Positions 11,782 to 22,911 are shown, counted from the first letter of the stretch. The stretch is 64,000 nt of DNA from Ornithodoros turicata (GCF_037126465.1 NC_088206.1:69939687-70003686), one strand, 5' to 3'. Made by a program: numbers and translations. The notes: generated by a model from the sequence alone, not told the origin.

Positions 11782-14620
11782 CCCAAAATTTGTTGACTTT
11801 GGCGGCCCTATATATTTGTGACTGTTCTCTTCATAACTATATTATAGCGGTACACAAAATGAGTATCATAAATGACGCAGCGGATTAATATCATATCAAA
11901 TGTGTTACAACTCCTACAATACAAGTAAGAAGAAAAAAATACTTCACAGTGAACGCAGAAGTGTACCAGGAATTCCTCAAACCACAATACGCGCAAAACG
12001 CTACGTCTTAGGTATAGATCTATAAAGATCTAACACACATACACCTAAAGAACTGTGTTCCCCGTGCACCTGCAAACTCTTTCAAAAGAACACACTTCAA
12101 CAGGTTCCTTTTGGGAACTGTGTACAGTCTAAACGCGTGGGCAGTCAAAAGAATGCTCCATACACGTGCAGCCAATCGGATAATCGGAGCAGAGCCAAGA
12201 ATCCACCAATTGTGCGTTATTAGGCACGGGTAGAAGGAGCTTGCGGAAGTCCTTGGCCTGGGGGTCGACGGCAGCGCCTCTGGAGGGTGCATTATAAAGT
12301 TGTGACATGTGTATCAATGTAGTCGAAACGATTTCTTTATAGTCTACTTCGGGGGGCTGGGGGGGGGGGGGGGGGTTGACAGGGTTGCGGGGGTGGCTTT
12401 TCAAAGGTGGAAGGAGGGGGCAAGTGGGGTTCACGTGCACGGAATGCCTTAAATTCTTGACGATTGTGAGTGATCCTCTTAAAATTTTACGGGTTACCGG
12501 TTCGTAATACGGTTTTATGTAACGTGTATGCGAGCACCTGTGTTCGAGGTTAGCGGACTTTCAGAGTATTAAAAAGAAAGTATTTCTGCCGAGAAGCACA
12601 AAGAACTTGACGAAAAAGATGTTCCAAGCTTGTCTTTTTTTTAAAATACATTTTTGTCATCGAACTTTTATGCATTTCGCTTTAATCGCACGTGCTGTAC
12701 ATGTGCATTGTACATGTAGAAGCACACAAATTATGTTGAAATTGTTTTGTTTTTTCTCATGTGTTAACACGCATGCATTTCATATTTAAGTGGTTCACAT
12801 AAGTATCTGCCAAGTGCGAACTAACAAACTCTAATGTATGTAAAAATGCCGACTGTACACGTTATTTATCCTGCAATTCTGGATGCCTAGACGTGATATA
12901 TCGAGAGTCTATATCTTCGCTTTTCCCCGTCCGGACGAAACGCTCTTTTCTGCTCGATCGCGCTAAGCCCAACAATAATTGCTGTCCACACAGCGAGAAG
13001 CAGATGACAAAGCAGAAACCCATCGCAGACGGTACATATCCGTATCTTCTGTTATTCTTCTCCCGGCCATAGCCAATTACGAATCCAAAGCCCTCCCCAC
13101 GGGCGAAAGCAGAAGGCTGGTCATCCTACTCAAGAGCAGAAGAACAATGAGCAGAAACGAAAATATAGGATATAAAAACACGAAAGGACGAAAGAGGCTC
13201 CTCTGTAATCGAGGGCCCAATCATTCGATGCGGAAAGAGAGAATCCACGGCCAATCCAGTAGCCAATTTCTCTGTCGTCTGCTTCGCGTAGTGAAGCGGA
13301 AGCACGATATTTTTGGCAGAAGACACAACAAAAGCGTGTGTATTTTGATATTGCGCGTGCACTTGGAGTATGGACCGTGGAACATGTGTTTCGGGCATTA
13401 AATTGCAGTGATCGCTAGGGTGTAAAATGTCTAGCATGCTGTGTATATAGCGGTATATAGGCTTATCGTTAATAATACTGGGGTAGTATTCCATACTGGT
13501 CACGCGTGGAGATCCTTTGCACTGTTCACAAAAGATCAACACGTGATTAATCACGGGGAATAAAAAATCTAGGTCAAGGACTTCTCATCATGCATCACGG
13601 AAGGAACCACACGCCCTCAGTGTGTCACGTGACTGTCTGCACATGAGCAATTCCTACGAAACTGGGAACACATATTTCGAAATACCGAAGCCTTTGACTG
13701 GAATCAGAAACCGAGCAAACGCCCTCTTCCTTTTCTCTTCAATCATCCCAAATTCGAATCTTCTTGTTTGGCCTCGCACGCGCAAAGCAGACGATAATGC
13801 GAAAGCAGACGACACTTATATCGGACGTGGGAAACGCAGACGACAGTGGAAGCAGAAATTTTCCGAAAACGACGAAATTGGGGAGAAATGAAAAGGCAGC
13901 AGGGCGACGGCCTACCGCATTATAAAGGAAAAAGGTATTTGGGATGGGAGGAAGGTGGGGAAGGAGATGAAAGGAGCTCAAAAATCGAATCCTCCGCAGC
14001 GCCACGCGCGCGGAGTTTTTGTTCTAAAAACGGTGCACCGCTATCTTTGTCCTTTTTTCAACAACAGGCTCTGCCTGTGTAGTTCGCCGCGTGCCCGCGA
14101 GCGCCGCTTGCTGTATCGTTGGTTGGGTTCGTTTCAGCTTTCGAGCCTCTTCAAATGCTTTTTTTCGCCATTCGTTATATCGTTCTTATTTTGTTTTAAA
14201 CTTGCGGGTCTCGTGCAGGTTGTTATGCATAGCTCGTCGGAAATGCATTTCGAACGACGATCAGATAAGTATCAGTGGATAGAGTAGAGTTATAGAATTA
14301 CCCGATAAAAGGATTAGAGAAGTTCGGTAGCTGGTTTTGGAACTTCGAATAAAGTTCTGGATTTGACATCTATTGTACGGTGGGCGATGGGGTATTAATG
14401 CCGTTGATTGGAGCAACGGTGTCGGATTGCGTGCGTGAAACCTGATGTAATTTTTCTCTGTAAAGTGAAGAGGTAGGGAATGGGACTGGTGGATCGAAGG
14501 ATTAAAATCGTCGGGGTACCTCTATTGGATTAGCTCACAGGAAAATGGTATTCTCGTGGTATCAGTGGCGGGAAGTTTGCGGTCACGTCGTCGAGTGGCG
14601 TCGAACAAATGGACGCACGG
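11782..14620. other. Intergenic stretch
   Basis: A minus-strand open frame at 12129-12440 is Pro-rich because of a G-run and has no recognised domain. The GCAGACGA cluster and the CRE pair are listed separately. Nothing else supported. Confidence 0.45.
12985..13890 (-). repeat. Cluster of GCAGACGA / GCAGAA motifs
   Basis: Exact GCAGACGA at 13787, 13805 and 13836, and repeated AGCAGAAR or GCAGATGA at 12990-13330. Same motif as the 32.4-33.1 kb cluster on the opposite strand. Confidence 0.7.
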
Positions 14621-14623
14621 GAA

Positions 14624-14672
14624 GTGACGTCATTAACAGAGTGAGGCAGAGTGACGTCATTAACGGCAGTGA
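14624..14672. promoter_or_regulatory. Paired palindromic CRE sites
   Basis: The segment AGTGACGTCATTAAC occurs twice, about 25 bases apart, each with a full TGACGTCA palindrome bound by CREB/ATF proteins. No gene start can be assigned nearby. The surrounding 13.9-14.7 kb is unusually non-repetitive for this window. Confidence 0.4.
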
Positions 14673-14919
14673 GAAAGTTAGAATGTGGAGCTTGGTTGTT
14701 GTAGTCTTCTCTCTCTCTCTTCCTTGTTCCATGTGATGAACGGCTTGCAGGGAGGCGAGTTAGGAGAACGAAGCCGAGCTTTCGGTGCTGTGCTCGTAGT
14801 ATGGACAAGAAACGGAAAAGCTACTGGGTACCAGTACCCCTTTTGAAGCTACGCGTACTAAGAACTTACCCTTTCCATGAGGCACATATGAGCACACTGC
14901 ACCTTCACTGCCAGAGATG

Positions 14920-15196
14920 TACCAAGGATGTGGTAGCTTCGAGGTCACGCTAAAGATTAAAAATGTAATGGGTTCGAGTCCGACTACTGGCTGTGCGCTT
15001 TCAGGTTTCTACTGGGTTTTTGACAGGCTGTCCGGACGAATGTCGTGGGCACAATCCCCTCCCCTCCCGAAGTCGTCCCAGGACGCTACTAATTAACCTG
15101 CCTTCCTCTCCTGTCTCGTGTTCTCTTTTTGTCCGTCGGCGTCTGTGCACCGCTTACAGCCAGAGCTGAGTCGCGGCGACCATATGGTGTCATTAA
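14920..15196 (+). mobile_element. tRNA-derived SINE
   Basis: Head GAGGTCACGCTAAAG with B box GGGTTCGAGTCC, body GTCGTCCCAGGACGC and the 3' GAGTCGCGGCGACC block. Same superfamily as the 10.95-kb copy. Confidence 0.8.
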
Positions 15197-15461
15197 ATGT
15201 TCTAGTCGTGGGTATGAGATGTGGGGCTTGATGCTTTTTGAAGCGACGTTATATAGAGGTAACCACCACGTGATGCTCCCTATGATCACGTCACGTGCTC
15301 ACATGATATGGCAACGTAACGGCCCTATTACGCTATATCGCATTTGAAACCATTCGGTGTACAATGGCCAGAGATACAGATAGCACCCTATGGTAGACGT
15401 GCTACACAACTTTCGTAAGCGCCTCAACCATGGTCGTGGCTCGACTAAGAAACAACACTAA

Positions 15462-15777
15462 AGGACAGTTCCCACATACAGCGCTTCGCTGTATAGCGCT
15501 AGAAAATAGCGCTCTAGAAAATAGAAAATCTGGCGGTGTTTTTCCGGTTGCCGTTTTCACATACTACCGAGCACAGAGGGCACAAGAGCACAGAGGGCTG
15601 AAAGACGCTCACGATTGGTTAACCCAGACTCACCGCTCAATATAGCGCTAGGAAAGTTGTCCGGGGCTCTACTTCGACAAGAGTGGTTTTATAGCGGTTC
15701 GCAGCAATACGAGGGGGAAAATATAGCGACATTTTCTAGCGCTACGTAGGAAAGCGCTATATGTGGGAACTGGCCTT
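15462..15777. mobile_element. TIR element with AGCGCTAT repeats
   Basis: Starts CAGTTCCCACATACAGCGCT and ends with its near reverse complement. The interior carries repeated TAGCGCTA palindromes. Probably a hAT-type MITE from its CAG ends, but flanking duplication is not clear. Confidence 0.65.
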
Positions 15778-16657
15778 AACTGTTTATTGCAACATGCACT
15801 TGCGACAGTTCCACAAACATTCGCCAAACGCATGTTACAACGGGTCCAACTGCCAACCCATTCCGTTACCAAGACACGTCTTTTCGTGTTCGTCCCCCAG
15901 AGGGCTCTCACAACCACTCACAGTTGAACGCGTGTCAAATACACATGCATAATTTAGCAACCATTGTGAAATGATATGCAAGAATGGCTGTCGTTTACCC
16001 AAAGGAAAGGGGGGCACGATCGAGTTTGGCTCCGTGTGCAAAGACGACGACGACGCTATTCAAATGAGCGGAGCGCCCATGGTGTACGTGGTATGCAAAT
16101 CGAGCCAAGGATTGGAGGACTCTGATTGGCAGCGCTGTGCGCGGTAACGGGTTCGCGTCCCAGTCTTCTTCTTTGTTTGTCGAGACCCTTTTGTCACTGT
16201 GATTGTGAAGAGTTCCAACTTTATTGGAAGCAGGAGCAGCTGGTGTTGACTCTTAAGTGGCGCTCCTCGCTTTTCTTCTTTGTTTCCTTCTTCCTTGGAA
16301 AGATGATTGAAAATTAAAGAGTGAAAACGAGTTCGATCGAGAGGTTATACGTGACATGTGATGTAACGTTGCGTTTTTGAATGAGATTTTCTTTTTTGAT
16401 TGTTCACTTTGTGGGCTAGGAGCAAAGATATAGCACCGACTGTGAATATGAAAGCACGCTGCCTCTGGGTTCCACAGCTTCGTGGAACCCTTTTCAGTTT
16501 ATCTTGGAAAGATGCCAAGATGCGCAACGATGCGCAATATAGAACGCAGCGCACCAAACCAAATTATGATTCGAAGACTCACACGTAGATGGGGGTTCAC
16601 TCAGTAGCGGTTCCAAGTGAATTCGTCCACTCTTCCCGCACACACAAACAAAAACTA

Positions 16658-16835
16658 CAGTAAAGGTTCGTTATAACGAATGTCAGCAGTCATCGAGCCG
16701 ATACAAAGCAGGTCATTTCATGTCGGAATACAGCCCTTTCGAACTCGAAATACTGCAGCATCGCAAGGTCACGTCAGCAGAACCGCGAAGAAATTCGATA
16801 TAAACGGCAATTCGATATAAGCGAAAGTTCCACAA
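16658..16835. mobile_element. pogo-like miniature element enclosing an M13 gene fragment
   Basis: The left end CAGTAAAGGTTCGTTATAACGAA is preceded by TA; the right end contains CGATATAAGCGAAAGTTCCAC, a rough inverse of the left. Between them, 16693-16774 matches 18436-18517 of the M13-like gene with three mismatches in 82 bases, in the same orientation. The right boundary is imprecise. Confidence 0.6.
16693..16774 (-). pseudogene. 82-bp duplicated fragment of the M13-like gene
   Basis: Near-identical to the part of the M13-like exon encoding the segment around FEFERAVFQHEMTCFVS. The three differences are all transitions. It is far too short to function and is explained as capture by the surrounding element. 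Confidence 0.9.
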
Positions 16836-17541
16836 AAACAGCGAAGTTCGCTTTAGGCATGGGCGAGAAAAGATGTGGAGTCCTAAGCGGGTATTTGAAA
16901 GAATATAAGGCCAATGTGCAGATGGCGTTTAATTGAGGAATTAATTGACTAAGGTATAGGCACGGGGGAGTTGGTAAGACAGACAAGGACAGAAAGAACC
17001 AGACGGAAAGACTGTCTCCGTCCGATCCTTGTCTTGCTACCTTTGAAGTCTTTATTATGCCATATTACCTGAGAAGGCCAAAAGAGGGTCACCTATGGGG
17101 CCGCCCTGCGGCTACATCTATTCAGGAATTCCGGAGCGGTCCCTTGAACGGCTATGCAGACAACTGTACAACCCGAACCTGAAAACTAGCGGTGACGTCA
17201 CATGTCTGTCCCCCAGCTTCAGCTCTTCGCGGAAGAAGTCCCCCCCCCCTCCATTCTTCCATCACTACGAACATGAACAGTAGTACAGTGCATGTCTTTT
17301 GCACAGTGAACTGAATATCGCCTGTCGGATATCCGCTACAGGCCAATGGCGCCAACCTTTTGAGACACACTGCAATATACGAATTGAAACACAGAGCACA
17401 TCAAGAAACAAACTTTCGCTACGTTGTATTTGAACAGCTTATCAACATGTGACAGACTATATACTTCTGCCACAAATAAAAATTATTGCGCCACAGGTTT
17501 TCGAATACCTCATTCGTTGAAATATCGCTTATTGTCCGCAT

Positions 17542-19539
17542 TCACCACGTAAGACAACGTTCTGCCGGATTCATGTAGGTCCGCCTCTTGCAGTCAAACG
17601 CCTCAGAAAAGCGAGGAAAGTTCCGAAGTAAGACGCTGCAGAACCAGGAGACGGAACGAAAGGCCTCAGTCTTGCAAAAGGAGTGACAGTAGGCGAGGAA
17701 AAAGAGCTGGTCGTCGGACCAGTTCGGTGCCTCCTGGAGATTGGAGGACGTGCCCGCGGAGGCATTCTTGAAGGCATTATAAAGGGGGAGCAAGCTCCAC
17801 GCAGCGGACATGATTTGTTTCCTCGTAATCGTTTCCTCCGTCTTGTCCTCGTACATGTCGGCAGACCTCTGAAAGCAGTCTAGGCGTCGGTTGTAGATGT
17901 CCAAGGGTAAGGATGTCAGCCACCGGAGATCTTCCCAGTAGAGCGCCACACCAAAGACGGATGAGACGAACTGACCCAGGCCTCCGTAGTTGAAAGCCGG
18001 CGTGAGGCTGATGGAGTACATCGGAGACTCGATGGCTCCGAGGGGAACGAAAAATGTCTGTCTGTCTGGGTAGTAGAGCGGGTGCTCGTACGAGAAGTCA
18101 GTCAGTGCCGGAGGCAGCGAAGCGTTCTTGAGCGCCTCCTTGGTTACGGCCCAGTTTTCGATGAACAGATCTTCGACCACGTCGGGCACAACAGTGAAGA
18201 TGTCGTTCGTGACGTTTTCGCTCGTGATTTGATCAGGTACGAAAACATCCACGTGGATGCCCTGCAAGAAATTCTTAAGTCTGGAGAGCGCTGCGGTGTC
18301 GAGAGCGGAGCTGCTTTCTCCGGCATCGATGAAACTTTCCTGAATGGAGTCCGTTATCCTCAGCACCTCGCGCTGAACACCCCGATGCCGAAGCTCGTGG
18401 GCGTAAGGCGTGATCAGTCCCAGCCCCAGCATACGTCGAGCCGATACAAAGCAGGTCATTTCATGTTGGAACACAGCCCTTTCGAATTCGAAATACTGCA
18501 GCATCGCAAGGTCACGTGATACGGCAGAACCCAAAGAACGAGCTACGGTCCAACCTAGGTGGAACTTGAGGAGGTGCTCTTCGTCGGGGTTCCCCGTGAT
18601 TTCTTCGAATATCTTTTGGAAGAGGCTCTTGTTGGTCACCCAGATGCCACCGTAGAGGGCGTACCTCCCGCCCAGCCAAGCAACGTGCGCGTTCAGAGCG
18701 CTAACGATCCTCCTGCCGGTGCTGAGTCTCCAGAATTCAATCAATTCTTCGCCGACCTCTCCATTGGCGGCACCAGTTAAGTTGGATTCCACAAAGGCGT
18801 CTCCCCGTTTTACTAAATCGAGGTATCTGGGTAGGTCCTGCTCGCTAACGCCAAACGCAAGCAGGTGAGTGGAGACGAACTGATCGTACTGCAGGTACTT
18901 CATGATCTGGGACTTCTTTTCCAGCCACGACTTCGCAGTGGGACTCTCGGAGAACGCAAGCATCGTATTCTCCCTCGCGTCTTTTTTAGTCGGGTCAGCT
19001 GTGATGTCTGCCCAGACATGCACGTCCCAATTCAGTGAGACCACGAGGAGGAGCTGAATAAAGTCCGTTGTCGTTGGGTCAGGCCAGAAGAGACCGATCT
19101 TGGCCATCAATCTCTTCAATGGTTCCACCGATGTTTGTCCCTTCTGAACGACGTCGACGCATGTTTGCAAGAGTCTCGCAGCCTTTTGATACGCAGTCTG
19201 GTTAGCCCTGGGCACGTCTTCCGTTATGGCCCTCCGGAAGATGAGCGTGCTGATCACGTCGGACTTCGGAACTGGAGGCAAACGGCCGCAAACGTACTTC
19301 TGTATGTCTTCGCAAGGATCGAATCTAGAGTCGATGCCGCCGAGTAAGTCCTCCGCATAGCGTCTGCAGTCCTCCGTCACGCACCCTGCTGCGATGGAGC
19401 TGGAATTATGCCTGCGACTGAAGTGCCATACAAGCAGCAGTACTGTGATCACGATGGCCAATCCGAGCCCTGAGAGAAGGATGATGAATGGTACACATCG
19501 CCTTCCATGGAAAGCCGGGACCGCGTCCGAACCGCTGTC
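17542..19539 (-). CDS. M13 (neprilysin/ECE-like) membrane protein, terminal exon, catalytic motifs lost
   Basis: Reading right to left, a pyrimidine-rich stretch ending in CAG at 19540 opens an exon of 665 codons in phase 0 that runs to a stop at 17542. Residues about 16-38 form one hydrophobic membrane segment after a short basic stretch, as in type II M13 proteins. The M13 N-terminal signature FDPCEDIQKYVCG follows, then a long alpha-helical body with several N-x-S/T sites. Near the end are QLFFLAYCHSFC, an AFDC block and MNPAERCLTW, matching the family's conserved C-terminus. Where active enzymes have GGIGxVIGHEITHGF this protein has GGLGQFVSSVFGVAL (about 17948-17992), so both zinc histidines and the catalytic glutamate are gone. 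The ENIAD motif, the NAYY-type motif and the RVN substrate-binding arginine are also not conserved. There are no stops or frameshifts, so it is probably an expressed non-catalytic homologue and not a pseudogene. A possible polyadenylation signal (AATAAA on the minus strand) is at 17049-17054. Confidence 0.9.
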   Translation of the reverse strand, partial: DSGSDAVPAFHGRRCVPFIILLSGLGLAIVITVLLLVWHFSRRHNSSSIAAGCVTEDCRRYAEDLLGGIDSRFDPCEDIQKYVCGRLPPVPKSDVISTLIFRRAITEDVPRANQTAYQKAARLLQTCVDVVQKGQTSVEPLKRLMAKIGLFWPDPTTTDFIQLLLVVSLNWDVHVWADITADPTKKDARENTMLAFSESPTAKSWLEKKSQIMKYLQYDQFVSTHLLAFGVSEQDLPRYLDLVKRGDAFVESNLTGAANGEVGEELIEFWRLSTGRRIVSALNAHVAWLGGRYALYGGIWVTNKSLFQKIFEEITGNPDEEHLLKFHLGWTVARSLGSAVSRDLAMLQYFEFERAVFQHEMTCFVSARRMLGLGLITPYAHELRHRGVQREVLRITDSIQESFIDAGESSSALDTAALSRLKNFLQGIHVDVFVPDQITSENVTNDIFTVVPDVVEDLFIENWAVTKEALKNASLPPALTDFSYEHPLYYPDRQTFFVPLGAIESPMYSISLTPAFNYGGLGQFVSSVFGVALYWEDLRWLTSLPLDIYNRRLDCFQRSADMYEDKTEETITRKQIMSAAWSLLPLYNAFKNASAGTSSNLQEAPNWSDDQLFFLAYCHSFCKTEAFRSVSWFCSVLLRNFPRFSEAFDCKRRTYMNPAERCLTW

Positions 19540-19675
19540 CTGCGAGAAGCAAAAGCAGACAGTTAAAACTTTCGGCAGCTGTATATTGACTAAGAAAATA
19601 CCAGACGGGAGTAGGGAGGGGGGAGGGCATGTAGAAATACATAGAGAGTAAAAACAACCTTAGGATGCATAATGT

Positions 19676-19787
19676 AAAAACCCCGAGACTAAGGGATACG
19701 AAGGGACAGACACAACTCGAAGTCTCAAGTGTTTGAGACTTGGTGTTGTGTCTGCCCCTTCGTGTTCCCTATAGTGTCGGGGTTTTA
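19676..19787. repeat. Inverted repeat of about 112 bp
   Basis: Arms of about 50 bases (AACCCCGAGACT..., ...AGTGTCGGGGTT) surround a short loop at AAGTGTTT. It lies in the putative first intron of the M13-like gene. Confidence 0.75.
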
Positions 19788-19904
19788 TATTCTGCATCAA
19801 CTTCACTAGATCGCTTGCTTCTTAGCCATCTTTTCACTATCCTTAGGACCATTTCGTACCTGTTCCATACCTCATTCATAACAGCCTCCAGATCAAAGGC
19901 TAAC

Positions 19905-20024
19905 GATGCTCAGCAGGTCCACGGCTATGGTTCCGTTGTAAGCAGGTGCAGGATCAGTGTACGAAGGATCGTCTTCGAAGGTTCGAGCAGAGAAAGATTC
20001 TGCTTCTTCTTCCTCTTCGTCCAT
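19905..20024 (-). CDS. Candidate first coding exon of the M13-like gene
   Basis: A minus-strand ATG at 20024-20022 in good context (CCAATGG) opens an acidic, Ser-rich segment beginning MDEEEEEAESFSARTF. It would suit the cytoplasmic tail of a type II membrane protein. A GT at 19904 gives a phase 0 donor after 40 codons, fitting the phase 0 acceptor at 19540 and leaving a 365-bp intron. The donor (ATC|GTTAGC) is weak, and a second GT exists 18 bases earlier in the reading direction. The link to the M13 exon is inferred from position, strand and phase only. Confidence 0.35.
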
Positions 20025-20094
20025 TGGCTGGGCTTCGCGAAGAGAGATTGGCCACGGCTCGTGATATACAAAACACCATAGGGTTCCAAGTTTA

Positions 20095-20331
20095 TGCGGC
20101 CTCGATAGCTCACTAACGTGTTTAGTAACGTGTTGGCTTGCGGAGCCCAAGGTCGTGGGTTCGATCCCGGCCGAGGACGATAGCAATGTGGGGGAGGTAT
20201 AAACATTGCTTCCAGCACGGTCTGTCGGAGATTTCCGGCGCACGTCAAAAGAACCCCAGGTGCAACACGTCGCCATGGGCAGACAAACATAACGTTTAAC
20301 ATCACGGCACCATTATTATTATTATTATTAT
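20095..20331 (+). mobile_element. tRNA-derived SINE with (ATT)n tail
   Basis: A-box-like TCGATAGCTCACTAACGTG and B box GTGGGTTCGATCCC are followed by a different body (CAGCACGGTCTGTCGGAG, AAAAGAACCCCAGGTG) and an ATT-repeat tail. This is a second SINE family, distinct from the GACCCAGGACGC family. Confidence 0.8.
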
Positions 20332-20461
20332 ATACGAGTTCTAAGTTTATGAAAACACACACACGTTTGCCTTTTGGCAAAGCGAAAAATGGAGTGATTA
20401 ATATATAAAATATAGAATGACAGCGGCAACACAGCTACACCATCTCCCATTATGAGTCGCT

Positions 20462-20743
20462 CCAAAGGATAATATTGCTGGTGACGGTGATGGTGATGGT
20501 GAAAGGGCTTGCCGTCGTCGGCCTCACATATGAGGGCAACGTCACGACTGACGCACTGGGGGGAAAGTGCGTCCTGGGTCGACTTCTAAGGGAACTGTGC
20601 CGACATGTGTCTGAAAGCATATGAGAAAAGCCCAGGAAAAACCCCAGACAGCAAATCCGGCACCGGGATTCGAACCCGAGTACCTCCCAGTCTCGCTTTG
20701 ATATGGCCAGCACAGCACGCATACCACTGAACCACGAGGAGCA
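20462..20743 (-). mobile_element. tRNA-derived SINE, complete head
   Basis: On the minus strand the head reads GTGGTTCAGTGGTATGCGTG (A box) and GGGTTCGAATCCCGG (B box). The shared body with GTCGACCCAGGACGC and a CACCATCACCATCACC end follow. This is the most complete 5' end among the copies here. Confidence 0.88.
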
Positions 20744-20832
20744 GGTGACATATGTGGTGATGACCTGACGTGGCATTGCTGGGCTGTAATAACAACAACG
20801 GTGCCGTGATGTACAAGTAGGGTTTAGCCACA

Positions 20833-21320
20833 CAGCCTAGTGTGGCGAAATGCTGCACGTGCGGATAACTTCGACCACCTGGATGATGATGAGGGTGGGC
20901 CAGAGGGAAAGGGAGTACGGAAGGACCCCCTGCAACAGATCTGTCCCTACTGGAAGTGTGAGAGGCTCCAAACGAAAAGAGGGCTGACAGGAAGACGAGG
21001 ACTGCCAACAGCCGGAGAGGGAGACTGATATGTGCCTCTCGAAGACTAGCGTAAAAGCTACAGTGCATTAGGAAGTGTTCGACCGTCTCGTCCTGGCCAC
21101 AGTGGGGGCACGTAGGGCATCAACAGCAGCCGGCTCAGTTCATTGAAGGTAATTGTTGAGGGGCAGGGCGAGGCAACGCGCGCGCGTATACAGGAAGACT
21201 GCCGAGAAAAGCAGAAAGCCGGCTGTCAACGAGAAGGACAGGTGAGCGTACGCAGGACGCAAGTTGGGACCAAAAGGAGAGCTGTAAGAACTGCCTATAT
21301 CTAAGGGCCAACAAGTCCAC
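20833..21320 (-). mobile_element. Non-LTR retrotransposon ORF2 C-terminal remnant
   Basis: On the minus strand a broken frame contains CPTCPHCGQDETVEHFLMHC followed by SFYASLREA. This is the cysteine/histidine motif found after the reverse transcriptase and RNase H domains of many non-LTR elements. Upstream sequence is frameshifted. Confidence 0.75.
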
Positions 21321-21409
21321 CAGAGGGATACATCATCTTAATTCTGAAAAGAAATTTGCCGCGAGGTTCGTCTTCTCTTCCAGCACTGTGATGATTGCCG
21401 CTGTACACT

Positions 21410-21493
21410 ATATAGAAGAAAAATCGATATAGAAGAAAAATCGATATAGAAGAAAAATCGATATAGACGAAAAATTGATATAGAAGAAAAATG
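21410..21493 (+). repeat. 17-bp tandem repeat, five units
   Basis: The unit TATAGAAGAAAAATCGA is repeated with one substitution in unit four and a changed end in unit five. Confidence 0.93.
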
Positions 21494-22682
21494 CAGTTCA
21501 ATTCCCGCACTGGTGTGCAGTAGGTTAATCTTTGAGCGCTTGTTTCACTCAACCTTGTGGTTGATTGTTTGTTTGATTGATTGTTGACTTTCTTATGTCT
21601 CTACTTGGTGCAATTACGCAGAACGCTATATGGACCCATAGCCGTTGGCGGGCACCCAAACCAAAATTCGAATCAGTCAATCACTCAATCAATAAATGAG
21701 AACTCTCCAAACGGCTCTCAAACTCCGTGTTGGCGAACGCTGTAACAATCGATACGGTACCTCCGTCTACATTTCATACCTGCAAGGTCCTTTCGTGTCT
21801 GTCCAAACAGAAATTAATCCGTCGGAAGACCACCATCCCGATCTCCACAGAATGTTTATCCCGCAACCAAAGAACTCGCTCTAGCGTATACCAGCAACAA
21901 TGCACACATTTTTCTCCACAACCAATCTCGACACCATTGCCCTCTAAGAGGATCAAAGTGTGTAGCCTTATAAGATCCCCTCACGTATACACGGAGGCCG
22001 CACGATTTGCTTATCGTATTTTTTATATGCTAAAATATCGTGCAGTCGCATCAAAACGTTTACCACCCCAGAGGGAAAAATCAACACGTATAAGATCGAA
22101 AGTATTATAGAGCGATCTCCCCACGCAAATTGTTATTTCATTTATTTATTTTTTATTTCCGGTGCGATCAAACGGCGCCGCGTCCACACTGGGAATACAA
22201 TACAGAGTCAACTGAATGTCAGATGCATCCGTTCCCCCCCGTTGCAGGTTTTCTGTGTGAGCCAGATGATGCTGTGGTCTTGCCCGGTATAGTGGGGTAT
22301 CAGACCGGGAGAGGGGGAGAGAGTTCATGAGTGGAAAGACGGGTGTTAGGGATAGGAAATTTGGTACTGGAGGGTGATGAGAAAGGGGAATTAAGAAGGG
22401 TGTTATATTTTGACACTTTATAGTATATGTGGTTCACTACAACGTGCACGCATTGTATTGTACATTAGAGTACGAGGAAAAACGAAGTACTTTTGTACGT
22501 GTTATTGTTGGCGAGATACTTACAGTCCAACAAACTAAGTTCTCGAGCACTGATGTCGCAGGACCGAGACCCTCTGTCATTCGGATTGGTTCTCATATAG
22601 GTACACGTCTTTTCACGCGGTACTGATTTTGATACACACTGATACGGACACACGCGGTACTGGTACTGACACACGCGGTACT

Positions 22683-22911
22683 GATACACACGTCGAGACT
22701 GGGAGGTACCCGGGTTCGAATCCCGGTGCCGGCTGTGCTGTCTGGGGTTTTTCCTGGGTTTTTCTCAGATGCTTTCAGACATATGTCGGCACAGTTCCCT
22801 TAAAAGTCGACCCAGGACGCACATTCCCCCAGGGCGTCAGTCGTGACGTTGCCCACATACGTGAGGCCGACAACGGCAAGCCCTATCACCACCCACCACC
22901 ACCACCGGTAC
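22683..22911 (+). mobile_element. tRNA-derived SINE, 5'-truncated
   Basis: Starts just before B box GGGTTCGAATCCCGG; body and 3' end match the copy at 20.5 kb. It ends in CACCACCCACCACCACCACC. Confidence 0.87.

Noticed and set aside
12129..12440. 103-codon Pro-rich minus-strand frame
   Set aside because: The Pro run is the complement of a G homopolymer; the remainder has no recognised motif or splice context.
10950..22911. B boxes (GGTTCGAATCC) as real tRNA genes
   Set aside because: Each is followed by the same SINE body, and none has an acceptor stem that pairs.
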